From a virus: a stretch of 64,000 nucleotides of DNA. Position 1 is the first letter of the stretch; the number at the start of each line of letters is the position of its first letter. The stretch spans positions 1-64,000 of the IMG/VR virus record IMGVR_UViG_3300020411_000371. One strand, 5' to 3'. The translations under genes were made by a program, and so were the position numbers. This document shows, in pieces, positions 50,401 to 53,629 of the stretch. The notes under the pieces are model-generated. The model saw only the letters and a program-made list of their open reading frames with translations. It searched no databases and had not been told where the DNA came from.

Positions 50401-50523
50401 ACCTGTTTTTTCCTGAGAAGCATAATAGTACTCAAGAAATCGGTTGAAGAGGGGATAATCTGACTCTACGAAATCTGGTGTCTGTGAGACAACCGCTTGT
50501 GATACCTTGTTAATATTCGTCAT
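26419..50523 (-). CDS. 8034-aa giant baseplate-associated structural protein in the gp7 position
   Basis: One uninterrupted 24.1-kb frame between gp6 and the cupredoxin/YHYH/gp8 genes, the place of T4 gp7 (1032 aa). The N-terminal 750 residues look like the conserved core of this marine-myovirus family: VESDYPLFNRFLEYYYASQE, FYSCKGTSYSIAYLFKLLYG and ISYPKDQIIKPSAATW. Then come GSGY beta repeats (several blocks, residues about 300-620 and 1140-1330), a YHYH-like domain (about 1425-1550; WAFDGNPIYGPYGY, LDQYNGRF), a propeller-like segment (about 1830-2200), LamG/concanavalin-like domains (about 2210-2420 and 4050-4250) and 19 copies of a FTC..D.N...YPR repeat (about 4440-6050 and 6260-6720). 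A baseplate wedge or tip protein with glycan-binding appendages is the best inference. No catalytic motif is recognised. Confidence 0.85.
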   Translation of the reverse strand: MTNINKVSQAVVSQTPDFVESDYPLFNRFLEYYYASQEKTGLGQNILNNFLGYLDIDKLDISILDGSTKVREGITATSDKIVVESVDSFLEKNGTILVDNEVIFYETTTPAPNIALTPGINYDQVKLKWSELASPLTSFDGTTSRFPLLSQSNPVGPPSAQHMIVRVYGDWLLPNVDYTVDGDHIVFTNPPRARVVADDAAYTYITYLNGFTENDIVAMDNISGAFGENKRQFTITRNGVRYEPTVDEYVIAIYDNKLMIPKIDFFIDGDQFIFKEAPLNGRILNFYAIEAPIPSFGKDAVGYAQISDAGTLTGISVNNSGTQYRFQYPPQVSINSETGTGASATALVNGVKTLSLLNGGFGYSETNPPVVQVESPTLDGSQQATLKATVTNGAVSGLEVVNSGSGYTFTPRITFRQPGGCTLGTGQILNGSISMVPPITYGGFGYTTAPHVYVDEPTGESPIRANIKAHLVDGAVSQLEILNAGQGYTTTPRIAIVDPVGAQVLETVVDTDGRVTSIELLDGGGGYEDIPSVYIVDNRIDDRGTFIGGTGAKAVASIFNGRITDINVTEFGRGYSQTTPPVVVIQAPPEAEASATIGVNEVTGFNINQSGTGYTKAQFVGCARAASAITAYTQSGNAVFTNDTTASAHSIDAPVKCLDALFVKRLLDKYTEQFLPDVPALDYNTIDVRTAIKTIKDFYSCKGTSYSIAYLFKLLYGEQVNISYPKDQIIKPSAATWSIDTILRATIVSGDPANIRDGLLTQDADIADENIRQASALVENFISIKTSEVEIYELILSEETIDGTFVVPYKTKLAEPLDQTEGIITVDSTIGWPERNGEFLIGSSSDVAELIQYKEKSLNQFIECTRSVNGVVEDWDSATEVKSNFKVYVNKGTAQEVVMNVVGIVDAQQTTLTDTGSYYLPGDKLAISKLGGTDVSSELTTWLYNVKKLISVTGITFGGINDQAATVTCANPHGLLVGDQVTIYGANPIIYNGTFLVTSRDSPTVFQYQLPQPGGVIPQGNILVSIDLNKGKSASEQILTAIGSYTTNVQNTFFNDNYVYVASTGIPNYEIGPFPGSALLPGNQRKLNRFPRTAQTISTKNLINPGPVGTWVNGVSIWSYKSAFFKTFGAVTDISITNVGQDYDAASPPNITIAGGGGSGATGSVVVNGSLSEVEVLTGGSGYTSSPLVSIVGGGGSGAAATAIITKGVVSRILINSGGTGYTSQPSITIVGGGGTGATATANVRGPIQSIAVTSGGASYTSNPDVTLSSGSGAVAQAIVQNGRIISIAIISAGSGYTTAPIVSIQGDGFGAVARAGIDIDGENAGRVTSVEILNRGIGYIQGTTLINLTSVGQGALFTANVFQWTYNLQATSSLDTAKGGVFEGYNNQYGGEYAHLSNPQRLRYVLGDNLQEPTVGNVVEQAEQLNHSPIVGWAFDGNPIYGPYGYADPTDQASAINRLNTSYRLKTELVYDPVTNPYPARIAGPLLNDEAAGNFVEDYEYVFGLGDLDQYNGRFCKTPEFPGGRYCYFVTIDTTEQGNPVFPYVLGPSFNSVVDTWNLSDGATQQNIPTGVVRYRDPYENVDIDVERAPNASTNALTTEDGELLLFEVEDENRDAVISQDELDDPDQIFEESPLQLFDYFPKVKFDSKVDIEVETITKFEDASVTGFTVENPGASYQVNDRLVFDNTDTDGTGVSARVSHIQGEPVSTYGFESIGGLNYGVLKTQNPHNLTVGDNVVVDYTPIMNNTNKTFVVKQIKGVEEIVIDQQGSGYNSELPPTIILDGDGTGAALEAVVSSVGSISSVNITNSGENYTTNPRVILSHPQIYKKADYYISKIESNDYVKVNDVFVNDAKEIFICGKTKDSFGYTIAFVSKLSATGVKDWEKTIKSTDGQQEVEFERILVDGMDVYCVGHNRPNSNILEAYNPDVVLCKYTQADNGLSASLQYQKAYAGISGSTRSDNVSAIAKYSDTRFVIGGHTNTNSGNPFDAYIAVVDTLGNFAVKRKITSVNVSEKITDLLVNGTDIYYTFEIATSPNASSVDTGIGKANVGTSAISLLWNKQLTNTLYSFMDTSLTIDEFSELYITATTRLKADNTTKDGFWVGKFNVNGDTLWNYRYGVLGGYSINVAKRSHIDIFGDLNIAINKYQNTDGELTVDVVKLGYNGIIKSHTNNKFDVNNIEGLTAHTLFPDSSGDVHVYGQTSWNRNELLLPFTSGETTDTTGHYTPTFIGEGNSLKFDSTNGYAQILGKDTVTPTTWVNSAIQVNGSDLGTKLTNNWTIEFMLYKDAVGNNNTHSQTQQTLIAIGDATLSTGGLWLYYDISSGELQLVVTANGTALNSASGALQSAVTTMFADNTWQFISLTKSAGQYTAYVNGIQVLQGTIDNTAFQNQNLYIGNIPGRSGTTGQFRSNEQGQYHVDNLRIRNRAVTPTVPNDVTNYPIAGEFNEGFNWQDTSWFSTYTNKYDYIDYVGWGLKIDKNADAARLGTQTAQTNTQIGFTRTAIAVVEGGELTVNNTGFALAEAGFQNLDFDDADTSMSQDSSTLTYLQDVWSSRTATVPSPGSQKLRVTANVKDRYYFKVTPTVKIDNIQELTLNQEFRFTTGTKLRLNNDAGVFQNSGYIIRQDVTNRKIYLAVNNNAWSDNLNAGYIVTEQFNEQSTYGIVGPIPNDINELTFTFAQLNNTTPGVFDIDLNNFNHPEGGTNNMDELTRFKPYTDDDYSIRIDEVSGGSPYIVGSVINIDSGDISYNAEYTTAQIQNLTGVLKITLIATLRRIIQATAVANSDEVYIVTGSSHYLTEGEMVNIDGNPSQTYNSLVYDEYDGAFPVHTVVSPVEFTYKLPNAALTSPATNSGQVNIYVKSPVLKMYYGHQYLFDVSHSSMAGGNLSFSKDNLYKLEYSFNSIERVGTPGITGQGVPNPTVKLKVDTDIVTNISYYFDPSRTGDDSPVIKSSYLDVVNSPYVGNFTISSISGATITRGADTFKFPLANEPEGNADVINTSYSTSSLKAVGSISDIRIVNPGGFYTRLPVVTTIQSSRQIERVQIDAPGTEYAVGVYNSVPIAGDGEGGFVSITVADGTDDEGVTIPGQIQEVVVTSPGKGYTTASIDVESISGILGPGLTGSGVDLNVVIPPAGTGASIFTKGTKVGKIKKLQNNNFGYDYPHDYTLRPEISFPINAQLTSTSILDSITVTDPGSGYSQAPAVVITGGGGANATAEASIKNGRLDDVIVKDPGSGYSSAPTVSLRSSFNYVVNLDLGLLQFAFPHGIQNGAEVSLTVTDTGDGADFPLAAGAIGRLNSTNTYYAIAGTANSLEENQLKIAITAANAALGDSIQFVNAGTGRQTILTESFGGAAEANVITSTFLEGELVYQGDTLETATAQGYVSTNQGWQVGPRVIKIVDYTGEFNANERITGVISKSSGIISDLKIARGVLEIGSITKTTGQFIDDIGKPSEIIQKIQDSYYYQDFSYAVKSAVSIGEWKEILLKNVHPASFKVFGELNLSDYGQIPNKETDFQITKSVELAREAIVPNIQSFSLVEPVYSQFNNSEVLFRQKRLTSSENILTSVVQRLDDISNLFDGVKTQFPLSVNGENVVANANQLMIILNGVAQTPETSFSILGDSIVFSQPPQPPASVKYVNVTIDEIDIFELTFTNISGIFPLIGNSMGGQTSGTRFTVTSVVGNAIRGFFTEGTAFIAGELVSNSATGFIANYDAVSSISNLGLFVFGEQVTNLTGQTAKVEAINLAGGAEDPLGQLRYGVGPSTAAIEVVADKALSTDPDTPPPSGTFVVGGNYQVGSEIVNVTQITENNDSTILEVTRGQLGTTAATQAEDGPVYSTVVNVNDKLTLSKTTGTYQSTPGLFDLELNDVIIGAQSNVVARLTATSTYQDPATQEFIGQVNISEGSSFFGLLFNRVTSITYPNIVLDDISISTISVVDFETFTTDIDSQFPANEFISQIVIPYDNASGALSVGEMIRNYKLDYGNNVGTFTAGEDGKSRKLTFKEKQGTGLFSVGQTVRTRDTKAEVIGFDFAGNTIYLGKIGRSLRGGADYHQFNFSNSAQLDTAQKKFGTSSLLLDAATNDYIQIPASSEFTRGTGDYTIEFQVRLDATSLVDTKTLLDMRTSATEVALRIYLQAAQVRVNVNGSDIATSGGNALNNDVWYHLVIQRTGTSLKIYSNGVEIGTGTDSSNYTLDRPIRIGSDLSGLNSMTGHIDEFRYSVVSRYATAPFNAPSGIFQGDADTKVLCHFDGADGQTSTEDWSGGESFTKTEYINNDAILKTHQSSNAAPAGFTTKSHRYLNAADLMLMNKEYLAQETVYIMKEVFPAHSVKGSEVDCEDDVRDVIDSLVDDLRNGSNHHMWKASSYYVNREVNPIQIVNVEDDVSMTVFVYKILDKLAKYIVNNVPWSTQGDHGLIQKYDTSITFDGYTSQTLTKFTPTAIDYHPSMGDMEITAASHGLAAPRTITATDSGYTATTGVLTIESVGHNLETGDRIKFEPNSITMTCTCDGNTVSQSYPRTDDPANQGWLEVAKIDNDNFSVNVGTSPTVNYTATSADYDSNTGFLTMDIGDNDLRPGSKYTVSNAAYNPTTGVMTVSVGNDQYDVHDADYSPTSGDLEIYTGTHNLKTGQRVKIANDGITFRCSQDDYATDHAYPRATDPARDTALEVTHVTDTSFTVNVGKSPIVTYDVSNATFNPNNGDMELTIGSHTLAQGTSIRIATQSIGFTCTYGAGVHYYPRPLIDEHVPSDAAYNPTTGVVTFTVAQGHGMKNGDKVKIPDYALSFTCDKDNNVTTHRYPRPYDPVSDRWIEISNVQTTSFDVQVLDTAPSTNTSTHTFVSFAGVIQQKRDKSFEQSIEITGTTPTTITINVGISSNTTTHTYSTSKAGAVITGGNYKHKFRSALDNAITVEHGLYVGDRVMFDRDSLTFTCLEDNNATEHTYPRITDPYYNKWLPISNVTHTSFDVQVLSSTPSTNQTAHTFVRSKVNGLTRSGETLKLAKDALSFTCSQDNDATIHSYPRVDDSVYNTAIPIWSNGSTRMTAQSATYNTAEGLLIITILNHGLTVGTELRLENNSLVFTCSKDGNKTEHSYPRPKDPFAARWLRIKAVTDHTFTLFVGAASPTGQYAHTFVRAIKDGIVKRDNTVTINVGATPTKAYTPSAATYNAGTGALELNIGNHSYPAPTQHTPTDVAYNPVSGVMTLTIAGHNFSNGEKIKIDDNGITLSCPYGGATGSAAQKTYPRPTDPVSNKWIPIFNVTTDTFDVQVLDKVPSTNVDTHTFVSAVNNCVKKANYTVKLAPDSLVMTCDMDSNATKHLYPRSNVAQHTASTGTTYNPVSGVLKVSIPTESFTASAANYNVTTGDCVLTISQNAGSYNVTGATYAPTTGVLVLTIGTHSLTTSDRIKITPESLKFTCDYNNDNNETIHAYPRASGAYNSTNSKADYAYDTWLDITAVSPNTITVNVNGGQGAITDISNHTFVGALDGAVQVGHGIVPGNKVKLAPNSLTFTCTLDGNTAQKSYPRASGANTSSGADYAYDKWLRVMAVGENTITINLNGGQGAISDTSAHTFVSATTDGITLGHGMVAGTPIKIKDNSIKFRCGFDNYETLHPYPRPSDPASDKWLFISNVDDSSFEVNVLQGTTPTNTTTHTYAGSDDLGIIQGDPLVAQAIPIDSVTSNTITINALDGYTPSFTPNHTLDSISTNQFTPTNAVYNGETGVMTITVATTLFQPSMIAYNAITGEMQMTIGSHSLSIGQEILIAPNSLTFTCDYNGDGNTTNKTYPRASGAATPSGADFAYNNHLQITDTTATSITVNVNGGGGSITDTTSHQFVSATAGAISVGHGIQNGEKIKIADGGITFTCTHDSNATNHPYPRATDPASGRWLDVMNVTNTTFDVQVLDEVPSTNTTTHTFVSATNNAITRAIVSTGGNYKHKFVSGLTNGVRTGGDYTHTFVSATTNGIHVAGDCVYIDDNSLRFTCSQDNHLTQHDYPRSTDPASHQVMEVKTVDNDRFVINVGKSPQDKRYDHLFVSGDANSITKSKYLVTNCSDVYTTTNNLISILTDTIEQAALASPVDHLATVTDLNPVQEFIGGRVHSYLEVPFKITYEDDASELIYTDRIDVFSRYRFRDAAELIRQNRGAIVDKASFDMLQRYPDLNQDMPRNQNGASTDGTERCKTDLGLVVDGLANDVENGGNKNVVTAAGFYIGANNEIQHIRLQLPQSIYVHERLIYYLKQAIDGTLTTDNTENLIVGDWGITNNDYTTSYDVYDAAYTPSTGDLTLTLASNTGSYSVSGAVYNPTSGDLTLTIGTHTLTTNDKVGIAEESLVFTCDYNGNGNQTQKRYPRSFGANTTNGADYAYNQFLDITAVNQSGGTITVNVNGGQGAITDTTTHNFVVTPSATNAVTVGHGFGVGDSLQINNEALTFTCSMDGNVSNKTYPRATDPAYGKALTINSRTATTVTVNVGPSPLVRYTPTMATYTASTGVMVLTIGNHNLQVGQPIKISGGALKFTCSMDQNESIKSYPRTTDPFYDKPIEITATTADTIQLNVGQSPLVMHNVSNATYDPNTGVMVLTIGINHGLTANTSIKLATESLVFTCTLDGNTVQKSYPRATTANTGTGADYAYDTAINIDSVDQNAGTITINVNGGQGAISDTSAHTFVSANSGAVRSGGDYVHTFHSADTESVIAGGDYTHVWAGGTATDAVFTVGDCADVKTNIESLIETVNDIIAPTGKDYDVAGNRLYFNRELIAEDVTSNMLTGFTYQAGPTTYFAFQFGGSNLEATEFQADVEFLVKSLISDLQTGGNSSSIRALEETYLNADGTLHRIEDMVMATVYGMEVLKEVGREVIRNNVYNSFESQPFGAYSTPSGKAAYRDGEETVDIDQVIGDWNNLLDHVIEFFSPGKKIARSGMKQILYNANYYKNELNNLVNTQFGTGSWVYNDFVDQLLGNMIQDSITTDVDHVIDAYRLTVDNVSGEFKVDEVVTASGGGYAKILEWDSKDRHLYIGSFLEGTISGGETITGQTAGAATIITGGVSKKFDWYTHPANVEILRNARLISSSVQDQLIGQNVGYNFPEDLTGGGNVLTNVTISTDVTAAPDNAVTADKIVATSTVGTHTLHNNYSLNAFETFDSGNVTFDTTGETFDTGQVGTAESQQFTYSIFLKQGEYTKARFQVSLDEDTPQRQQAFYDIDLTNGTTGSIFQPQGGLQIDASGVIPYGGGWYRAFITVTCSFGFQQLRQMVQIKNATGQTSFGGNGTDGLFAWGQKLTKGLIDPYAATSGEVFYADTEYNIKTYTINKLEGWIYDALKDQLINPSPESGFVPYFSDADAANYHPDSVHRLVRYSLDIIRNQLLNSTYYTDIIVQNGIVSPTKDYGTFDIPVGLAGGLNNADYLYGLASGSYAELEKVTMNEGEIVQIYQRFRIDGNIVDGPFFMNEVVEKQGDNTVTGVVYGFFEDDNFKYLDVAVTGGTFSVLDYVVGATNATTAQINAIEDRIQITDLLGEFTDNIPFKGYDTGETAIPTGFLKAQAAVTDNSGGKLTVDTETLIGTFETTATIFPEQSKLFLDVARYDGLDTLIGYRISSAGHTRIGISIQNNKNVFTVGNRLNKITNGVIDPNNYGIITELDLDNNVIYYILAAGNITNGDQVGDFGPAPDPLNPLGHAVINTKLDVAGAATALIQDIKDVGVNKRFYLTDVRGTFSGRDGIFSKDGYKAAIITKTDLKGRVERAFRGFDGVQTNFKLTIENGTKYFPDPAGHMLIFINGVLQPPGSANAYTAFSDNIQFTEAPDLGASFTGFYVGKLRQLDDISFEFDSLRQSFNLKRDDVFYSLTLTDGVQSSTILPENNIIVSLNGVIQEPGVGFELVGSRIIFSEIPRVGSTFVAFSYVGSEADVDAAEVVPPIEVGDFIDIQGETEDRQVAVIESSNSLITFDYLGSVFGQNAKASATLTSGTIDRVQVTAGGSGYTTRPNVRVDSISGFDGSIRALVGVAGVEVSNVGSGYQNPVVSVETVVPDDWTAPDLSLYGEEPVDPETP
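30390..31770 (-). repeat. Second FTC...YPR repeat block of the giant protein
   Basis: Four further copies of the YPR repeat, separated from the main block by about 220 non-repeat residues that include RFRDAAELIRQNRGAIVDKA. Same internal order as the main block: YNPTTGVMTLTIG, HNL..G..IKI, FTC..D.N, YPR, TVNV.GGQGA or NVG.SP, HTFV.A. Confidence 0.8.
32400..37240 (-). repeat. Main FTC...YPR repeat array of the giant protein
   Basis: Fifteen YPR-containing copies over about 1600 residues. A typical unit runs ATYNP.TGVMTLTIG, HNLT.GD.IKI, SLTFTC..DGN, .K.YPR.TDPA..KWL.I, V..TFTVNVG, HTFVSA..., with a length near 75-110 residues. One Cys per unit precedes the acidic D.N motif. Units are mosaics: some have the 'DPA..KW' linker, others an 'SGA...ADYAYD' linker. 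The repeat family is not one I can name. Confidence 0.85.
46580..47110 (-). repeat. GSGY beta-repeat block of the giant protein
   Basis: Five adjacent units of about 30-35 residues with the pattern V..GG.GYTS.P.VTI.GGGGSGA.A.A.V..G.V..I. The same unit occurs elsewhere in this protein and in gp8, the YHYH protein and the 2504-aa protein. Confidence 0.8.
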
Positions 50524-50528
50524 CTACT

Positions 50529-52550
50529 CTAGTAAGAGGCGGTGGTTAGGTTGGTTGTACTTGTTGTTGATACCTGTATAGTTGATGGTGTTTGGTCAAA
50601 AACTCTTGGTGTCAAACTATTTAGTGGGATAGTTGGAGGTGGTGCTGTTCCTACAGGTGCTACAGTTATTTCTGGCAACACAATGTTAATAATTGTGCCT
50701 GGAGTAGAAGCAGGAATACTATTTGAGTTAGCAGGAATGAATTGAACTGGAATTTGTAAATCTACTGGAAGTAGAGTAGAATCAGTTACAGAACCCGCAC
50801 CTGTTGTATTATTAGTAACATTTATACCTGCTGTTGCAATATTTGCACCCGCACCAATAATTGATACAGGACCAAAAGCGATTTCACCTGTATCATAGTT
50901 ACATGTACCTGCAGCATTGTTAGTATAAATTTTTCTTGTTCCTGTATTGTAGTAGGTTCTTAGATTTCCGTATCCGTCATCTTCAAATTGTTGATCAACA
51001 CCAGGTCTATCTGCTGTTCTAAAAGATCCAGAGAGTAGAATAGGTTCTTTAGGATTACTTCCGTCACCGCCATCTTTAGATGGAGCACTATTATAGAGTG
51101 CAGAACCAGTTGAGATTGTGTAAGTATTAGTTTGATTGGTAGTAGGTCGTATGTATCGTAGTATTGTAGTTTGTAGTGATACGTCACTAACACACTTGTC
51201 TGCTAGAGTAATTGCCTTCTCAAATTGAGATGATCTAAATGTAGAGTTGAAGTTATTAATCTCAGTCTGTGTTGCCCAGTCTTCTATTGCTTGAGATACA
51301 TTTGTTTTGATAGTTGATGTATCACTTCCGCAACCTGTGTCATACTGAACGAATACTTTCGGATAAATGTATACATTTTCGGGATCAATGACCACAGGAT
51401 CAATAGATGCCATCGCATAACCGCGTAAATCCGCAGCAATACTCTTTTTAGTCTGATCATTGAGCAAAGATCCTGTCTTTGTCTTAATAGCAATGTAAAC
51501 TTTACCGTAAATTGGGGGATTTAGTGAATCTCCACCATATGCAACTACGGAATGTGCGTTATCATACACTTTTTTAGTGATGATTGCATAATCTTGTGCA
51601 GTAACTGCTCTATATTGAGAGGAATAGTACCTCGGAGCGTTATATTTGATAGATTCTATAGATTCAGCACTCTCACCATAACCAGACTTCTCATCTAAAG
51701 TCATAGTTACATGTGATCCAGTATAAGTTCTACCTAGACTATCTTCTAATCTACCAATAAAATTGAATATATTAACATCATTAGCAACTTCACCGTCAGT
51801 AACAAGGTATTCTAGAGTAACAACCTCACCATCACTTAATGCTCTACCAATACTATCATCTCCAAACTTTATCTCATAACGCATATCCTCACCTTCATGG
51901 ATGAAGAATACACGAGATGTAGCAGAAAGATTACTTATAGTGTCTACTCTATTATATAAGTCAGAAGTTGTGGATGTCTCTGATGCTCTTACTTGCACTG
52001 ATAAAGTAGAAATATCACAGTTCTCTGAAGGAATCTTGTAAATTTGAGAAGCAAAGGTATTAACAGTATATGAAAAGTTAAGAATAGTTCCTTGTTTGAC
52101 AACTATGTTACTAAATGTTGCAACTCCAGTAGTAGGATCGACAGATTGTGTAGTATCTGCCATGATATTCCACATATATGATCCACCCTGTAATATAGAA
52201 CCTTTCTTCAAGGTAACTGTACTAGGAAATGCATCACTTGTTTGTTGACACTGAATAGTGAACGATACAGTCGCTCTAGAAGCAACTATAGAGGTAGGAA
52301 CATAGTTTAGTAGTTTTGCTATATTAACAACGTTATCTCTTACTGTAGCAGACGGTAGGAATGCCTCATTCATTGCCATATTAGCGTTGAATGATGTATA
52401 ATAGGTATTATATGCTAAAGTGTCTATAAGATATGACAGAGCAGCACCTTCAAAGTCATAATCGGTAAACTCAGGTCTAGTTCTTAGATATGATTTGATT
52501 GAGGCTTTGATATCACCAAAATCTAATGCTGTTAAATTATTTGGTTGCAT
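50529..52550 (-). CDS. gp6: Baseplate wedge protein gp6
   Basis: Homologue of T4 gp6, which forms the ring that joins neighbouring wedges of the baseplate. Features: the N-terminal FGDIKASIKSYLRTRPEFTD, the YLIDTLAYNTYYTSFNANMA helix with NEAFLPSATVRDNVV (highly conserved in gp6/gpJ-type wedge proteins), the EIKFGDDSIGRAL beta segment, and SSQYRAVTAQDYAIITKKVY. Length 673 aa matches T4 gp6 (660 aa). The C-terminal 150 residues are Thr/Ser/Pro-rich. Start ATG overlaps the gp25 stop (TAATG). Like gp25, it is one of the most conserved baseplate parts, which supports the assignment. Confidence 0.95.
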   Translation of the reverse strand: MQPNNLTALDFGDIKASIKSYLRTRPEFTDYDFEGAALSYLIDTLAYNTYYTSFNANMAMNEAFLPSATVRDNVVNIAKLLNYVPTSIVASRATVSFTIQCQQTSDAFPSTVTLKKGSILQGGSYMWNIMADTTQSVDPTTGVATFSNIVVKQGTILNFSYTVNTFASQIYKIPSENCDISTLSVQVRASETSTTSDLYNRVDTISNLSATSRVFFIHEGEDMRYEIKFGDDSIGRALSDGEVVTLEYLVTDGEVANDVNIFNFIGRLEDSLGRTYTGSHVTMTLDEKSGYGESAESIESIKYNAPRYYSSQYRAVTAQDYAIITKKVYDNAHSVVAYGGDSLNPPIYGKVYIAIKTKTGSLLNDQTKKSIAADLRGYAMASIDPVVIDPENVYIYPKVFVQYDTGCGSDTSTIKTNVSQAIEDWATQTEINNFNSTFRSSQFEKAITLADKCVSDVSLQTTILRYIRPTTNQTNTYTISTGSALYNSAPSKDGGDGSNPKEPILLSGSFRTADRPGVDQQFEDDGYGNLRTYYNTGTRKIYTNNAAGTCNYDTGEIAFGPVSIIGAGANIATAGINVTNNTTGAGSVTDSTLLPVDLQIPVQFIPANSNSIPASTPGTIINIVLPEITVAPVGTAPPPTIPLNSLTPRVFDQTPSTIQVSTTSTTNLTTASY

Positions 52551-52969
52551 TACTCAGGTCTCTGCAAGATGAAATTGACTGTTTCCACAATAGGTTGACC
52601 TACAATTCTATACTCAACCGTTACATCAAATTGATTAGTTTCTTCGTTAGGCATAACCCTAACACCTTGAATGGTAATTCTAGGTTCATACTGTCCTAGA
52701 GTATTTATTATCTCATCCCTAATAGAATCTGCTGTAAACGGATCCATTGGTTCAAAGAGCAATTCATACACACCAGAACCTATCTCAGGTTGGAACAACT
52801 TTTCCCCCTTCTGTGTAAGTACTAAATTTTTGATTGATTGTTTAATGGCATTCTCATTTTTTACCACAGCAGCATCCTTAGTGAAGGCATTTAATAGAAA
52901 ACCTACACCTATGTCTTTGAAACCACGAGAGAGGTTGTCTTTTGTACCTCTTACCTCTTTAATTGCCAT
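52550..52969 (-). CDS. gp25: Baseplate wedge protein gp25 (GPW/gp25 family)
   Basis: Homologue of T4 gp25, the small lysozyme-like wedge subunit that nucleates sheath attachment. The family core is clear: FLLNAFTKDAAVVKNENAIK, QSIKNLVLTQKGEKLFQPEI, then GSGVYELLFEPMDPFTADSI and RDEIINTLGQYEPRI. Length 139 aa against 132 in T4. Upstream it overlaps the stop of the SET-domain gene by one base; downstream it is coupled to gp6. The overlaps suggest the SET gene, gp25 and gp6 share a transcript. Confidence 0.95.
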   Translation of the reverse strand: MAIKEVRGTKDNLSRGFKDIGVGFLLNAFTKDAAVVKNENAIKQSIKNLVLTQKGEKLFQPEIGSGVYELLFEPMDPFTADSIRDEIINTLGQYEPRITIQGVRVMPNEETNQFDVTVEYRIVGQPIVETVNFILQRPE

Positions 52970-53298
52970 TATACCTTATAGAAAGTGTAACTCAAGAATA
53001 ATTCTTCACCTTCAGCAATAGGTTTTATTACCTTTACATAATATTTCTTTATTGATTTATAGTGCGTTTTAGTCAAATTATACATTTTTTCGACTCTTGG
53101 ACATAATTTCTCGCAATTTGGAGTATCACTATGGTTAATAAACCCTCCTAAAGGGGTTCTAATGATCTCATCTGCGATAATTATGTGACTCATACCTAAT
53201 TCTGTGCCAACTGGAAGAGATTTACTAGTAAATACTCCTTGACCTGCCACAGGTGAGGTCGAAATGTACAATCCGTCAGGAAGTGCTCTATAAGTCAC
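52969..53298 (-). CDS. Minimal SET-domain protein (putative lysine methyltransferase)
   Basis: A 109-residue protein that is essentially a bare SET domain. Visible motifs in order: GVFTSKSLPVGTEL (residues 21-34, SET-I start), GGFINHSDTPNCE (51-63; the NHS..PNC motif that builds the AdoMet pocket) and GEELFLSYTFY (97-107), with Tyr104 in the catalytic Tyr position. Size is close to the chlorella-virus vSET enzyme, also a stand-alone SET. No post-SET Cys cluster is present. The only in-frame start near the 5' end is GTG 298; a late-promoter-like GATAAATA lies 22 nt upstream. Substrate unknown. The gene is joined to gp25, so late expression and a virion or host-protein target are inferred. Confidence 0.8.
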   Translation of the reverse strand: MTYRALPDGLYISTSPVAGQGVFTSKSLPVGTELGMSHIIIADEIIRTPLGGFINHSDTPNCEKLCPRVEKMYNLTKTHYKSIKKYYVKVIKPIAEGEELFLSYTFYKV

Positions 53299-53320
53299 GA
53301 TTCATAATCTAACTAATTAT

Positions 53321-53328
53321 TATTTATC
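53321..53328 (-). promoter_or_regulatory. Late-promoter-like GATAAATA
   Basis: GATAAATAA on the minus strand, 22 nt upstream of the GTG start of the SET gene. It differs from the CATAAATA copies in this window by one base. Confidence 0.45.
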
Positions 53329-53515
53329 GAGGTTGTATACCTTTTATTGCACTCATTCTATTATATAATGCATTACATAATGTATCAGACTTCCTACGAA
53401 TCCATAATGACTCCACCATTTTGTCAAATTCTTCATCAGTCAACCATAAAGGCATTGGATATTTCTTCGGTTTGTTGAGTCTAGATTCACTCCAAGACTC
53501 TTCAACTTCATCCAT
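53324..53515 (-). CDS. Hypothetical protein, 63 aa
   Basis: Small charged protein (MDEVEESWSESRLNKPKKYP start, then LWLTDEEFDKMVESLWIRRK). Start ATG 53515 overlaps the TGA of the 34-aa basic gene (TGATG), which favours it over the GTG one codon upstream. Helical and Trp-rich; no family recognised. Its stop region overlaps the late-like promoter of the SET gene. Confidence 0.65.
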   Translation of the reverse strand: MDEVEESWSESRLNKPKKYPMPLWLTDEEFDKMVESLWIRRKSDTLCNALYNRMSAIKGIQPR

Positions 53516-53619
53516 CACTTACCTTGACCACGATATTTCTTCCTTTTACCATTCCGTGAAGATGCAGCGTATTTTGTGCAAATACTGCTTCCTTGACGTG
53601 TTTTTTTAGGTTTTTTCAT
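53515..53619 (-). CDS. Very basic 34-aa peptide
   Basis: ATG 53619 to TGA 53515. Composition is dominated by Lys, Arg, Ser and Gly (MKKPKKTRQGSS start, RNGKRKKYRGQGK end). It is coupled to the next gene by a one-base stop/start overlap, which argues for real translation. The charge suggests nucleic-acid or membrane-surface binding, but nothing in the sequence fixes a role. Confidence 0.55.
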   Translation of the reverse strand: MKKPKKTRQGSSICTKYAASSRNGKRKKYRGQGK

Positions 53620-53629
53620 AAAAATAGTG

